NCBI GenBank assembly: GCA_902780635.1
Contig: CACZGH010000012.1
Location: 40,173 to 104,172 of the forward strand
Reading direction: 5' to 3'
Length of the DNA stretch: 64,000 bases
DNA from: an uncultured Prevotellaceae bacterium
GTDB lineage: Bacteria > Bacteroidota > Bacteroidia > Bacteroidales > Bacteroidaceae
Of this stretch, positions 34,700 through 43,351 are shown piece by piece. Position numbers and translations under genes: made by a program. Position 1 is the first letter of the stretch. Every line of letters begins with the position of its first letter. The notes beneath the pieces are model-generated. The model searched no databases, was not told the origin of the DNA, and saw only the letters and a program-made list of their open reading frames with translations.

Positions 34700-36346
34700 A
34701 TGGCAAAAACACCAGAATTCAAGTACGCCCCAATGTTTCAGTTGGGCAAAGACGACACTGAATACCGCCTGCTCACCAAAGAGGGTGTCAGCGTGGGCGA
34801 GTTTGAGGGCAAACCCATCCTCAAAGTGACCAAAGAGGCCCTGACCCTGCTTGCACAACAAGCCTTCCATGATGTGGAGTTCATGCTGCGCCGCAAGCAC
34901 AACGAGCAAGTGGCAGAAATCTTGCGCGACCCAGAGGCCAGCGAGAACGACAAATATGTGGCCCTGCAGTTCCTGCGCAATGCCGAGGTGGCCTGCAAAG
35001 GCATCCTGCCTTTCTGCCAGGACACTGGCACAGCCATCATACACGGTGAGAAAGGTCAGCAGGTATGGACCGGCTTCTGCGACGAGGAAGCCCTGAGCTT
35101 AGGTGTCTACAACACTTTCACACAAGACAACTTGCGCTATTCACAGAATGCGCCCCTCAACATGTATGACGAGGTGAACACCCGCTGCAACCTGCCCGCA
35201 CAAATCGATATCGAGGCCACAGAGGGCTGCGAGTATCGCTTCATCATGGTGGCCAAAGGCGGTGGCTCAGCCAACAAGACCTATTTCTATCCCATGACCA
35301 AGGCAACCATCCAGAACGAGGGCACCCTGCTGCCATTCCTCGTGGAGAAGATGAAATCGCTTGGAACAGCCGCCTGCCCACCCTACCACATCGCCTTTGT
35401 GATTGGTGGCACCTCCGCAGAGAAGAACCTCCTGGCTGTGAAGATGGCCTCCATCCACTACTATGACAACATGCCCACCACTGGCGATGAGACTGGCCGC
35501 GCCTTCCGTGATATCGACTTAGAGAACAAACTGCTCGACGAAGCACACAAGATAGGACTTGGTGCACAGTTTGGCGGCAAAGCCCTGGCTCACGACATCC
35601 GTGTGATCCGCCTGCCACGCCATGGTGCTTCCTGCCCCATCGGTATGGGTGTCAGCTGTTCCGCCGACCGCAACATCAAGGCCAAGATCAACGCCGACGG
35701 TGTATGGCTGGAGAAGATGGACGACAACCCCACCGAGCTTATTCCCGAAGAGATGCGTCTGCCCGGCGAGGGAGGTGAGAGCATTGTCATCGACCTGGAC
35801 AAAGGCATCGACTCTGTACGCGCTGAACTGACCAAATATCCTGTCAGCACCCGTGTCAACCTGAAAGGCACTATCATCGTTGCCCGCGACATCGCCCATG
35901 CCAAACTCAAGGCAAGACTTGACGCCGGTGAAGAGATGCCCGCTTACTTCAAGGATCACCCCATCCTGTATGCTGGTCCTGCCAAGACTCCCGAGGGCTA
36001 TCCCTGTGGGTCGATGGGTCCAACCACTGCCAACCGTATGGATCCCTATGTAGATGAGTTCCAGGATCATGGCGCATCGTTGGTGATGATCGCCAAGGGC
36101 AACCGTACTCAAGCCGTGACCGACGCCTGCCAGAAGCATGGTGGCTTCTATCTCGGCAGCATTGGAGGTGTGGCAGCCGTGCTCTCACAGTCGAGCATCA
36201 AGTCGATTGAGTGTGTGGAGTATCCCGAACTGGGCATGGAAGCAATCTGGAAGATTGTGGTGGAAGACTTCCCCGCATTCATCCTCGTCGATGACAAGGG
36301 CAATGACTTCTTTAAACAGCTGAAGCCGTGGGCACCCTGTAAGTAG
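34700..36346 (+). CDS. fum: Class I fumarate hydratase (iron-sulfur)
   Basis: Oxygen-sensitive [4Fe-4S] fumarase interconverting malate and fumarate, 548 aa. N-terminal domain shows [20 protein letters not shown] (first cluster Cys) and [15 protein letters not shown]; the C-terminal domain shows [27 protein letters not shown] and [24 protein letters not shown]. Supplies fumarate for respiratory reduction to succinate; fits with the DcuB transporter and methylmalonyl-CoA genes. Last gene of the rightward block; terminator at 36390-36418. Confidence 0.95.
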   Translation: MAKTPEFKYAPMFQLGKDDTEYRLLTKEGVSVGEFEGKPILKVTKEALTLLAQQAFHDVEFMLRRKHNEQVAEILRDPEASENDKYVALQFLRNAEVACKGILPFCQDTGTAIIHGEKGQQVWTGFCDEEALSLGVYNTFTQDNLRYSQNAPLNMYDEVNTRCNLPAQIDIEATEGCEYRFIMVAKGGGSANKTYFYPMTKATIQNEGTLLPFLVEKMKSLGTAACPPYHIAFVIGGTSAEKNLLAVKMASIHYYDNMPTTGDETGRAFRDIDLENKLLDEAHKIGLGAQFGGKALAHDIRVIRLPRHGASCPIGMGVSCSADRNIKAKINADGVWLEKMDDNPTELIPEEMRLPGEGGESIVIDLDKGIDSVRAELTKYPVSTRVNLKGTIIVARDIAHAKLKARLDAGEEMPAYFKDHPILYAGPAKTPEGYPCGSMGPTTANRMDPYVDEFQDHGASLVMIAKGNRTQAVTDACQKHGGFYLGSIGGVAAVLSQSSIKSIECVEYPELGMEAIWKIVVEDFPAFILVDDKGNDFFKQLKPWAPCK

Positions 36347-36382
36347 GCTTTAGATAGTTGAGCGAAAGCGAAACTTCATTCA

Positions 36383-36425
36383 TAAAAAAATAGGAGATTG
36401 AATCAATCTCCTATTTTTATTTTTC
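36383..36425. terminator. Bidirectional intrinsic terminator
   Basis: Stem ATAGGAGATTG (36390-36400) with complement 36404-36414, three-base loop, A run to the left and T run to the right. It serves both fumarase and purN; the purN stop codon lies inside the stem. Confidence 0.85.
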
Positions 36426-36984
36426 TCACCACTTCCTCTATGACTTGAGGGAAGTATTTCATTTCCAGTACATGTTCTTTGGCGGCGATGTCATCGGGGG
36501 TATCATTGGGAGAAATGGGGGTACTAAACTGTGCGATGATCTCTCCTCCATCGCACACCTCACTCACATAATGCACCGTCATGCCTGTCTCTGTCTTGCC
36601 AGCCGCCTTGACAGCCTCATGCACATGGTGTCCCCACATGCCTTTTCCTCCAAACTCAGGCAGCAGTGCAGGATGGATGTTGATGATGCGACGCGGATAA
36701 GCATCGATCAAGAAATTGGGAACCATCAACAAAAAGCCGGCCAGTACGATGAAGTCTATCTGATGCTCACGCATCACCCCCATCACGAATGCCTCGTCAT
36801 TCAGTTTCTGTTTGCCGATCACCATGCTTTCCACCTTCAGCCGCTCAGCCCTGACAAGCGCATAGGCGTCGCTACGGTTGCTGATGACGAGGGCAATATT
36901 TACTTGGTCTGAACCCTCAAAATAGCGGATGATATTCTCACAATTGGTGCCTCCACCCGACACAAAAATAGCCAGATTGATCAT
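36403..36984 (-). CDS. purN: Phosphoribosylglycinamide formyltransferase
   Basis: GAR transformylase of de novo purine synthesis, using 10-formyltetrahydrofolate; 193 aa. Motifs: INLAIFVSGGGTNCENIIRYF (phosphate loop), VLAGFLLMVPNFLI, INIHPALLPEFGGKGMWGHHVHEAV (catalytic His) and HYVSEVCDGGEIIAQ with catalytic Asp. ATG at 36982-36984 gives the family start; 19 upstream codons are not homologous. Confidence 0.95.
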   Translation of the reverse strand: MINLAIFVSGGGTNCENIIRYFEGSDQVNIALVISNRSDAYALVRAERLKVESMVIGKQKLNDEAFVMGVMREHQIDFIVLAGFLLMVPNFLIDAYPRRIINIHPALLPEFGGKGMWGHHVHEAVKAAGKTETGMTVHYVSEVCDGGEIIAQFSTPISPNDTPDDIAAKEHVLEMKYFPQVIEEVVRKIKIGD

Positions 36985-37068
36985 AATATATATAGGATAT
37001 AGTTTTTTCACCTGCAAAAGTACAAAAAAAACACTATTCATAACGGAAAAAATATTTTTCCTTTTACT

Positions 37069-37154
37069 TTTCTCTCTTTTTTTCGTAACTCTGGCTTCGC
37101 CGAACTGAAAAGCCCAAATAAATTTGGCTTTTCTCTCGTTTTTTCGTAACTTTG
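37069..37154 (+). promoter_or_regulatory. Duplicated promoter segment upstream of YihY gene
   Basis: Two copies, 61 bp apart, of a segment TTTTCTCTCnTTTTTTCGTAAC. The right copy completes a promoter (TTTG 37123-37126, 20 bp, TAACTTTG 37147-37154); the left copy has TAACTCTG (37086-37093), a weakened -7 box. Confidence 0.65.
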
Positions 37155-37227
37155 CCGATATATCAGCGGCCCTTGAAAATCAAGCCAGAATGGATTAAGT
37201 TGAAAATCATAAACGAAGACAAACATT

Positions 37228-38580
37228 TTGGAAGAGGAGAAAAAAAATAGCAAGTTACAAAGGCTGATTCAGCGCATACAAAAGTTTCTGAATGAGGACA
37301 TCTGGCTCGACGAGAAAGAGTCAGGCGGCATGATGAAACAACTGAAATATGCGTCGAGCAAGATTTATCTTGCTGTCAGTCTGTTTATCCAGAAAGAGCT
37401 GCTCTTTTATGCCGCCTCCCTGGCTTTCAACACGGTGCTGGCCATTGTGCCATTGGTGGCCTTGTTTTTCGCCATCTCTCGTGGTTTCGGCTATTCTGGC
37501 ATCATCGAGGACATGATCAATAGTCTGCTGTCCAGTCAACCCGACGCCGCACATTACATCATCCAGTTTGCCAACTCCTATCTTTCTAACGCCAAGAGCA
37601 ATGCCATAATCGGCTTTGGCGTGGTGGTGATGCTCTACTCCGTCATCAGTTTGATCAACAATATCGAGACGGTTTTCAACTCGATATGGAATGTGAAAGA
37701 GAGCCGGCAGTTCACCCGTAAAGTGATGAACTACCTGTCGATGTTTTTCATGGTGCCTATCACCATTGTCATCGTTTCTGGTATCAACATCGCTGTCAAC
37801 ACCTACATCAGCGAAGCCAGCAGTTTTGAGATTTTGGCCCCACTGCTCAAGACCTTGATACGGCTCATCCCTATCGTGGTCACCACCATTGTGTTCACCG
37901 TCATTTTCGTCACGGTCCCCAACACGAAGGTACAAGTCAAGGCTGCTATCATACCCGCTTTACTTACGGCTATCTTCATGCAACTGCTCCAACAGGCCTA
38001 CGTCTTGGGGCAGACTTTCCTCTCCAGTTACAATGCCATCTACGGCTCACTGGCCGCATTGCCTTTGTTTATGCTGTGGGTTCAGTTCTCCTGGTATATC
38101 ATCCTCTTTTTTGCAGAGCTCAATTACACCAGCCAGAACCGTGACTTTTTCGTCCTTCGCATGGACAAAGACGATCTGTCACACGACGAGCGCAACCTGC
38201 TGAGCGCACTGCTTCTGAGCCTCATCTTCAGAAGTTTCAGCCGTGGTGAAGCGCATTACACCGCCATGATGCTCAAGAAACAGACAGACATACCCGTCCG
38301 TCTGATTATTGAGATCCTCGGCGACCTCTGCGAAGTGAAAATATTAGAGGAGAGAAACCAACCCGACATGGAGGAGTCTACCTATGCGCCCTATGAAGAC
38401 ATTGCCAACATCACGCTGGGCAAGTTGATTGACAAGCTCAACTCACACAGCCATACCAGCAATGAGATTGACTTGAAGTCTAAAATCAATCCGCGGATAT
38501 GGTCAGACATCCACCGCATCCGCGAAGAATACATCCAATCGATGGGAGCCATTAAAATCGCCGATCTCTGGCGTCACTGA
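37228..38580 (+). CDS. YihY/BrkB family inner-membrane protein
   Basis: 450-aa polytopic protein of the YihY (formerly ribonuclease BN) family, about six membrane spans, with KELLFYAASLAFNTVLAIVPLVALFFAISRG, SLINNIETVFNSIWNV and AIYGSLAALPLFMLWVQFSWYIILFFAEL. A cytoplasmic tail of about 130 residues follows. The only sensible start is TTG at 37228: no in-frame ATG precedes it, and the next Met (residue 35) would remove the conserved N-terminal helix FLNEDIW. Function of the family is unknown (transport or envelope). It overlaps the convergent minus-strand gene by 7 bp. Confidence 0.88.
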   Translation: MEEEKKNSKLQRLIQRIQKFLNEDIWLDEKESGGMMKQLKYASSKIYLAVSLFIQKELLFYAASLAFNTVLAIVPLVALFFAISRGFGYSGIIEDMINSLLSSQPDAAHYIIQFANSYLSNAKSNAIIGFGVVVMLYSVISLINNIETVFNSIWNVKESRQFTRKVMNYLSMFFMVPITIVIVSGINIAVNTYISEASSFEILAPLLKTLIRLIPIVVTTIVFTVIFVTVPNTKVQVKAAIIPALLTAIFMQLLQQAYVLGQTFLSSYNAIYGSLAALPLFMLWVQFSWYIILFFAELNYTSQNRDFFVLRMDKDDLSHDERNLLSALLLSLIFRSFSRGEAHYTAMMLKKQTDIPVRLIIEILGDLCEVKILEERNQPDMEESTYAPYEDIANITLGKLIDKLNSHSHTSNEIDLKSKINPRIWSDIHRIREEYIQSMGAIKIADLWRH

Positions 38581-40367
38581 TCTGTGCCTGGTTGGCTGAG
38601 TTCATACACTTTTCCCTTCAGCCCATACACTCCGAAGCCTAACCTCACAAACTGGTCTTTGGCCATAGACGCCGCTACCGACAAGTCGCTTTTGCGCAAA
38701 TGTTGGTTGTAAGGATACCGAGAGAGCACCTCTATCACCTCGTCAGCTGTCATAGGATGGTCGCTCGCTTCCAGTACTTGCCTAAAGATGGCTGTGTTGG
38801 TTCCAAAATATGGCAGCTGCCACTCCTGCAGCGCATAACACCCTCTTCTTCCATTATTGACGAATCGCACATCCTTTTTCAGTGTCTGCAAGATGGTGGC
38901 ACGCGCATATTTGCGCCCCCCATCGGTGTGGACCTCCTCTGTCAGTTGTTCTATCGAGACAGGATTGCACTGATGAGCGTCTAAGATGAAATAGAGTCTG
39001 TCTGCCAGGGCACACTCTTTACGTTTGGGCAGAATCACTCTCCCCTGCTCGTCTTCCTGCAGTGAGAGTTCGCCTTGGAGCAATGTTTTTAACACCTCCG
39101 CCATCTGTGCGACGCTGGTAGCATCGTTTGTCGCATAGGGTCGATTGCCGACATACGCCAAGAGGTCAAATGGCCTTTTCTGTATATTGGTTTCATATAT
39201 CAGGTCGCGAAGTAAGAAATACTCCTCAGCGATTGGAGCGTTGCCCATCATCTTTTGGGGCACCAGGTAAAAATGCCTGATGATCTTATTTTTCGCCGTC
39301 CCGAAATTTCTGAGATATCCACCTATCAGTACAAATTTCTCTGGTAAAAGACCACCAAGAACAGCCATGACAAACTCAGGTGTGATAGAGAGTTGTTCAT
39401 CGGCCACCAAGCGTCGTATCACTTCCGACTGAGTGGTCAACACTGCGGTGTCGGGCAGTTGGTTGAGATACTCCCACTGGTTGGGATCGTTCATCAGATT
39501 GACAATTTGCTCACCCAGGACATCACGTTCGGCACCAGGAACAAAAAAGGCATCATAGACGGCATTGCTATAACTCTTCTGTGTGTAATCTGACTTCCTC
39601 ACCGTCCTGTCGGGTATAGCCACCTGTCCCCCAAAGATATCATACCTCTTCAAGAAAGCGACCATCTCATCATGGTCCATCTGCCTTTCTATCATTTTCT
39701 GCAAAGCATAGAAGAAGGGAGTGTGCTGATGGCGGTTGAAATAGTCTGTGGCAAAAGGATCGCCAACAAAAAGAGACGAATGAGTTTTGTTGAAGAGACG
39801 CAATGCAAGGTTTTCATCTTCCTGCCTGATGATGTCAATCTCTTTCAACAATCGTTCTTTCATCCGAGAGATCAGAGGCAGCGACATATGCCCCACGTCT
39901 TTTACCATCAGCATCTTTTGGTCATCCTCAAAGAGGAAATACCGAATAAAATCCTCGCAATCAATATTGTTGAGCACATTGGCCATACGGGTGTAATTGG
40001 CACCGTAGGTCTGGTACCATTGCTGTATCTGTTCTTGATAGGCCGCTTTCAGCAATCCCATCCTGATAGTGTCCAGTTGTCCGAGCAGAGACTCAGCCTT
40101 CGACAGCTGGGGATCAGAGATAGGAAAGAGACTCATCATCACTTGTGGCCATTTGTTCTTTTGCTCTATATCTCTCAACAGCGAGTTGATTTCCGACACG
40201 CCTGAAGTTTCCTTTCTAAACAGTCTTCTCAGACTATTTTGGTATTTATGGAGGTCAGACAAAGAGCGCATTCGAGCCTTGACAAGAGTCTGATAAGTTT
40301 TTTTGCTGATTTTTCCACACCTCAGGAGTTCTTCCACAGAGATGGATTTCATTTGTAAGTCGGTCAT
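38574..40367 (-). CDS. Putative nucleic-acid-binding protein with winged-helix-like modules
   Basis: 597-aa soluble protein that I cannot assign to a named family. Its first 45 residues (KSISVEELLRCGKISKKTYQ ... SLSDLHKY) resemble the helix-hairpin-helix fold of the RNA polymerase alpha C-terminal domain. The last 150 residues contain two repeated units that look like winged helices of the HARE-HTH or RpoE/delta type (PVSIEQLTEEV ... RRGCYALQEW and MTADEVIEVLSRYP ... FGVYGLKGKVYEL). The middle is alpha-helical. No catalytic motif is visible. Monocistronic. A role in transcription or DNA transactions is inference. Confidence 0.6.
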   Translation of the reverse strand: MTDLQMKSISVEELLRCGKISKKTYQTLVKARMRSLSDLHKYQNSLRRLFRKETSGVSEINSLLRDIEQKNKWPQVMMSLFPISDPQLSKAESLLGQLDTIRMGLLKAAYQEQIQQWYQTYGANYTRMANVLNNIDCEDFIRYFLFEDDQKMLMVKDVGHMSLPLISRMKERLLKEIDIIRQEDENLALRLFNKTHSSLFVGDPFATDYFNRHQHTPFFYALQKMIERQMDHDEMVAFLKRYDIFGGQVAIPDRTVRKSDYTQKSYSNAVYDAFFVPGAERDVLGEQIVNLMNDPNQWEYLNQLPDTAVLTTQSEVIRRLVADEQLSITPEFVMAVLGGLLPEKFVLIGGYLRNFGTAKNKIIRHFYLVPQKMMGNAPIAEEYFLLRDLIYETNIQKRPFDLLAYVGNRPYATNDATSVAQMAEVLKTLLQGELSLQEDEQGRVILPKRKECALADRLYFILDAHQCNPVSIEQLTEEVHTDGGRKYARATILQTLKKDVRFVNNGRRGCYALQEWQLPYFGTNTAIFRQVLEASDHPMTADEVIEVLSRYPYNQHLRKSDLSVAASMAKDQFVRLGFGVYGLKGKVYELSQPGTDQ

Positions 40368-40487
40368 GGATAATAGATAACAGGTGGTTTTAGGTGTCTA
40401 TCATAAATCATTGCAAATATATAGAAAAAAAATAATAGTCACAATAATTTGACATTTTTTAAAACGCCAGTGGTAATAGACAAAAAA

Positions 40488-40512
40488 CCGCAGTCCCTAT
40501 AGGGAACTGCGG
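40488..40512 (-). terminator. Intrinsic terminator on minus strand
   Basis: CCGCAGT with its complement and inner CCCTATAGGG form a near-perfect hairpin; on the minus strand it is followed by TTTTTTG. Ends the small-protein transcript described at 40585-40668. Confidence 0.75.
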
Positions 40513-40584
40513 TCACTCTACTATAACCATTAATCTTATGAAAACTTCATTACCATCACATTGGGCTTGCGAAAGTTGAAACTC

Positions 40585-40668
40585 TTATTTACCGAAAACC
40601 TTCTGTGTCTTTTCTTTCATTTCTGCCATCACTCCCAGAAAACGGACGGCCATTAAAAACATATCCAT
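40585..40668 (-). CDS. Probable 27-residue small protein
   Basis: ATG at 40666-40668, TAA at 40585-40587. The product begins MDMFLMAVRFLGVMAEMKEK and ends TQKVFGK: a hydrophobic/amphipathic N-terminal helix followed by a basic tail. It is placed within a complete small transcription unit: promoter TTTG-20 bp-TAATTTTG (complement of 40711-40742) about 40 bp upstream and an intrinsic terminator 75 bp downstream. Total RNA about 215 nt. I do not recognise a family. Alternative: the RNA is non-coding and the frame is chance. Confidence 0.5.
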   Translation of the reverse strand: MDMFLMAVRFLGVMAEMKEKTQKVFGK

Positions 40669-40710
40669 ACTATTCAATCTTTAAAACCTTGTTTCTTTGT
40701 TTTGACGATG

Positions 40711-40742
40711 CAAAATTACCACTGTGTGGGCACACAGCCAAA
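40711..40742 (-). promoter_or_regulatory. Promoter of small-protein gene
   Basis: Minus strand TTTG (40739-40742), 20-bp spacer, TAATTTTG (40711-40718); expected start near 40705. Confidence 0.7.
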
Positions 40743-40808
40743 TTTTATGAGTATTTTATGCAAGAAAATGCCACATTCTTGACATGAGTCAATGAATAGA
40801 CAAAATAG

Positions 40809-40902
40809 ATGAAAAATTAAAAATGAAAGATGAAAATGGTAAGATGAAAATGAAAGATGAAAATGAAAGATGAAAATGAAAGATGAAAATGAAAGATGAA
40901 AA
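40809..40902. repeat. Tandem GATGAAAATGAAA repeat
   Basis: About six imperfect tandem copies of a 12-13-bp word GATGAAAATGAAA. Low-complexity, non-coding; lies just beyond the terminator of the lipoprotein operon. Confidence 0.8.
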
Positions 40903-40936
40903 AAAAGCCGGTAAGGCCTAATTATGGTCTTACCGG
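40899..40936 (-). terminator. Terminator of lipoprotein/legumain operon
   Basis: Eleven-bp stem CCGGTAAGGCC (40908-40918) with 40926-40936 (one G-U pair), seven-base loop, followed on the minus strand by eight T. About 90 bp after the last gene of the 41030-44979 operon. Confidence 0.85.
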
Positions 40937-41029
40937 TCATTGTTTCTGTTTTCCACACCTTTTTCCTATATTATTTAGCTTTAGAATAAGCGAATGGCGA
41001 AAAGCGAAAGGCGCACCACTCCCTTCGTT

Positions 41030-43351
41030 CTATTTCTCGAAGAACTCTTGTGGGCCAGTGGTGTAGAGATTGCCGAAGTAGGCCGAGTTGACGATACGGA
41101 CATGCGAGCCAAGGGTGCGCTGGGCGCAATAGAGGAAGAGGTCGCGATAGGTCGTGGTTGGTGATGCCGTCAGGTGTGTGACGAGATTACGGCTGAAACG
41201 GTCGCAACGCCACACGCCGAGTTCAGAACTCCAGTTGTCGGCAAACGACTGCTCGTAGGTGCCGGCACTCGACATGGCCAAGACACCTGGTATACCGACC
41301 AGAGGTGTGATGACGACCTCGGAGAAACACGGTTCAGTAAGGACAAGCATCTTACGATAATGCCCCTGCTGCTGCATCTGACTGATGGTCTGCCGCAGCA
41401 GGTCGGCGGTCATGCCCCGACCGGTGTCTGCATTGCGCCAAGCCAGTTCGTCGGCACCGTTGCTGGCGCGGTTATGTCCATGGCCACTCCAGAAGAGGAG
41501 CACGTTTTGTCCAGCATCCTTGGGCAGGACGACAGGTGTCTTGTCCGTCTTGATGCCAAGGAGGATGTTGGTGATGTCAGCGGGAGTGATGGTTGCATTG
41601 TCATAGTCCATGCTACTACCCGCCATCAAATCTTGACCGCCGTCTTCTGCACGAATGACGCCTGGCTCAGGATTTTTGGAATCCGATGCAAGCGCCTTGT
41701 CGATGATCAGGATGATGTGGTCGTCGTCGTATCCGTTCTTCTTGAGCATCTGGTAGACACTGAGCACATCGGCCTGATGACGGTAGTTGTTCCAGCCGTT
41801 GCTGCCTTGTACCAAAACAGCATATTGCGCCGTAAGTGCGGGATAGCTGATGCCTGCATCCTTATTCTCTGCACTTCTGGCAAATTCTTCTTCTGCATTC
41901 TTCACCAGCCAGCTCCAGGCGGCCATCGTGGAACTTGTACGGTGACTGCCGTCACTGCTCAGGTAGTTGCGGTGCTCAATCTTGCCGTCTTGTATTTGCC
42001 AATGCACATAGGTAGTATGGATGGCCGAAGTGTAGGTCTCATTGTCGAAGCGAATTTCACCCGAGGCTCCCTTGAAGTCCATTAGTTGCCCCTGTTCCAA
42101 AGCGGCTAGATAAAGCTCCATCGACGTCTGGCTCCACGCCGCACTTTTCAGTCGCTGGCTCTGTGGGGTGGTGATGTCGATGATGGCCTGATTGATGTCG
42201 GTCACGTCGGCATGATGCTCAGCGTATGAAGCGGCAAAGGCGGCGAGCATCAGCGCATCATAGAACTTGCATTCTGCAAATGTGGGCTTATTGCCAAATT
42301 TCACCTCGTAGCTCTTCTCGAAGCCTGTCGTCGGGTCGGCGTAGGGTGAGAATCCTTGATAATATTGTAGCACGTCAAGAGCTTGAGGTCCGAGTGCATC
42401 GAGACTCTCTTGCGTCAAATTGCTGAAAGCGAACCAGATGCGCGCCCAGCCCTCGAGAATCCCCTGAATTTCATCCTTGTCTTCTGCGAGTATCGGCTCA
42501 TCAGGATCTTCTCCCCACCACTCCATGCGCAGGCGGGCCATGTCAAGCAACTGCTGGGTGGTCTCAATCACGCAGAAATTGCCGGTGAAAACACTACCTA
42601 GGTGCGGCAATTGGTCCAATTCGTCATAGTAGGCTTTCATACGTTGGCGCAGATCAGCATCACTGGTATACAACTCGTTGTGCGAGAATCGGATGCCCAT
42701 CTCTTCAGCCTGGTAAGGTCCCCAATCATAGAATGTACGTCCATAACTGTCATCGGGTGAGAACAAGACAGCAGGTTTGTTTTTATCGAGTTCGTTTTCG
42801 AATGATCTCAAAGAAGATGCAAAAATGTTCATCAACACCTCGCAGAAGGTGATATCCGTCTCGGTGAGTGACCAGAGGAAAGGCTCCTTGTTTGACACTC
42901 CCGCTGTGCCCACGGCAAAACGGCGGATAATCTCTTCGCTGGTGGCAGTCGGTGCTATCACTGGCTTATGTGTTGACTGACAACCAGGTGCCAACAGTGC
43001 CACACCGTCGTTGCTGAATGGACCGATGACCGCCATCACGTCTTCGCGTTCGCCCAGTTCCTGTCCTAGACGAGTGAGATCTTCTGTCAGTTCATCGTGC
43101 CACTCTAGTTTCAAATCAATGCAGAGGGTGTCGTGCAGCTGTGCCTTATGCAGGTTGTCGAGGAACCATTGCACCGTGCGTTCAAAGCGTGCCTTCGTGG
43201 CAGCGTCGCTACTGGTTGGTGCCACCACCGCTACGGTTTTCTCCACCCATCGGCGTGACTTTTGATAAACGATGGTGTCATCTTCCTGCTTACAGCTGAT
43301 GAATAAGGTCAGCACTAAAAGCAAGACGGCAACTATCTTTTCACTTCTCAT
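41030..43351 (-). CDS. Lipoprotein: solute-binding domain fused to legumain-type C13 peptidase
   Basis: 773 aa. Signal peptide with lipobox LTLFISC (Cys20). Residues about 38-440 look like a type 1 periplasmic-binding (Leu/Ile/Val receptor) domain: VAVVAPTSSDAATKARFERT, DVMAVIGPFSNDGVALLAPG, KPAVLFSPDDSYGRTFYDWG. Residues about 505-770 match legumain/asparaginyl peptidases (family C13): YAVLVQGSNGWNNYRHQADV, NPEPGVI, LLFWSGHGHN (His624) and LVLTEPCFSE (Cys675), which would be the catalytic His-Cys pair in place of the family DHG and EACESG. The active-site surroundings differ from true legumains, so activity is uncertain. Third gene of an operon, its start overlapping the previous gene by 11 bp. 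Fusion of these two domains is unusual to my knowledge. Confidence 0.78.
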   Translation of the reverse strand: MRSEKIVAVLLLVLTLFISCKQEDDTIVYQKSRRWVEKTVAVVAPTSSDAATKARFERTVQWFLDNLHKAQLHDTLCIDLKLEWHDELTEDLTRLGQELGEREDVMAVIGPFSNDGVALLAPGCQSTHKPVIAPTATSEEIIRRFAVGTAGVSNKEPFLWSLTETDITFCEVLMNIFASSLRSFENELDKNKPAVLFSPDDSYGRTFYDWGPYQAEEMGIRFSHNELYTSDADLRQRMKAYYDELDQLPHLGSVFTGNFCVIETTQQLLDMARLRMEWWGEDPDEPILAEDKDEIQGILEGWARIWFAFSNLTQESLDALGPQALDVLQYYQGFSPYADPTTGFEKSYEVKFGNKPTFAECKFYDALMLAAFAASYAEHHADVTDINQAIIDITTPQSQRLKSAAWSQTSMELYLAALEQGQLMDFKGASGEIRFDNETYTSAIHTTYVHWQIQDGKIEHRNYLSSDGSHRTSSTMAAWSWLVKNAEEEFARSAENKDAGISYPALTAQYAVLVQGSNGWNNYRHQADVLSVYQMLKKNGYDDDHIILIIDKALASDSKNPEPGVIRAEDGGQDLMAGSSMDYDNATITPADITNILLGIKTDKTPVVLPKDAGQNVLLFWSGHGHNRASNGADELAWRNADTGRGMTADLLRQTISQMQQQGHYRKMLVLTEPCFSEVVITPLVGIPGVLAMSSAGTYEQSFADNWSSELGVWRCDRFSRNLVTHLTASPTTTYRDLFLYCAQRTLGSHVRIVNSAYFGNLYTTGPQEFFEK

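Noticed and set aside
40812-40902. Tandem 12-mer array considered as CRISPR or iteron
   Set aside because: Units are contiguous with no spacers and vary in length; simple low-complexity repeat.
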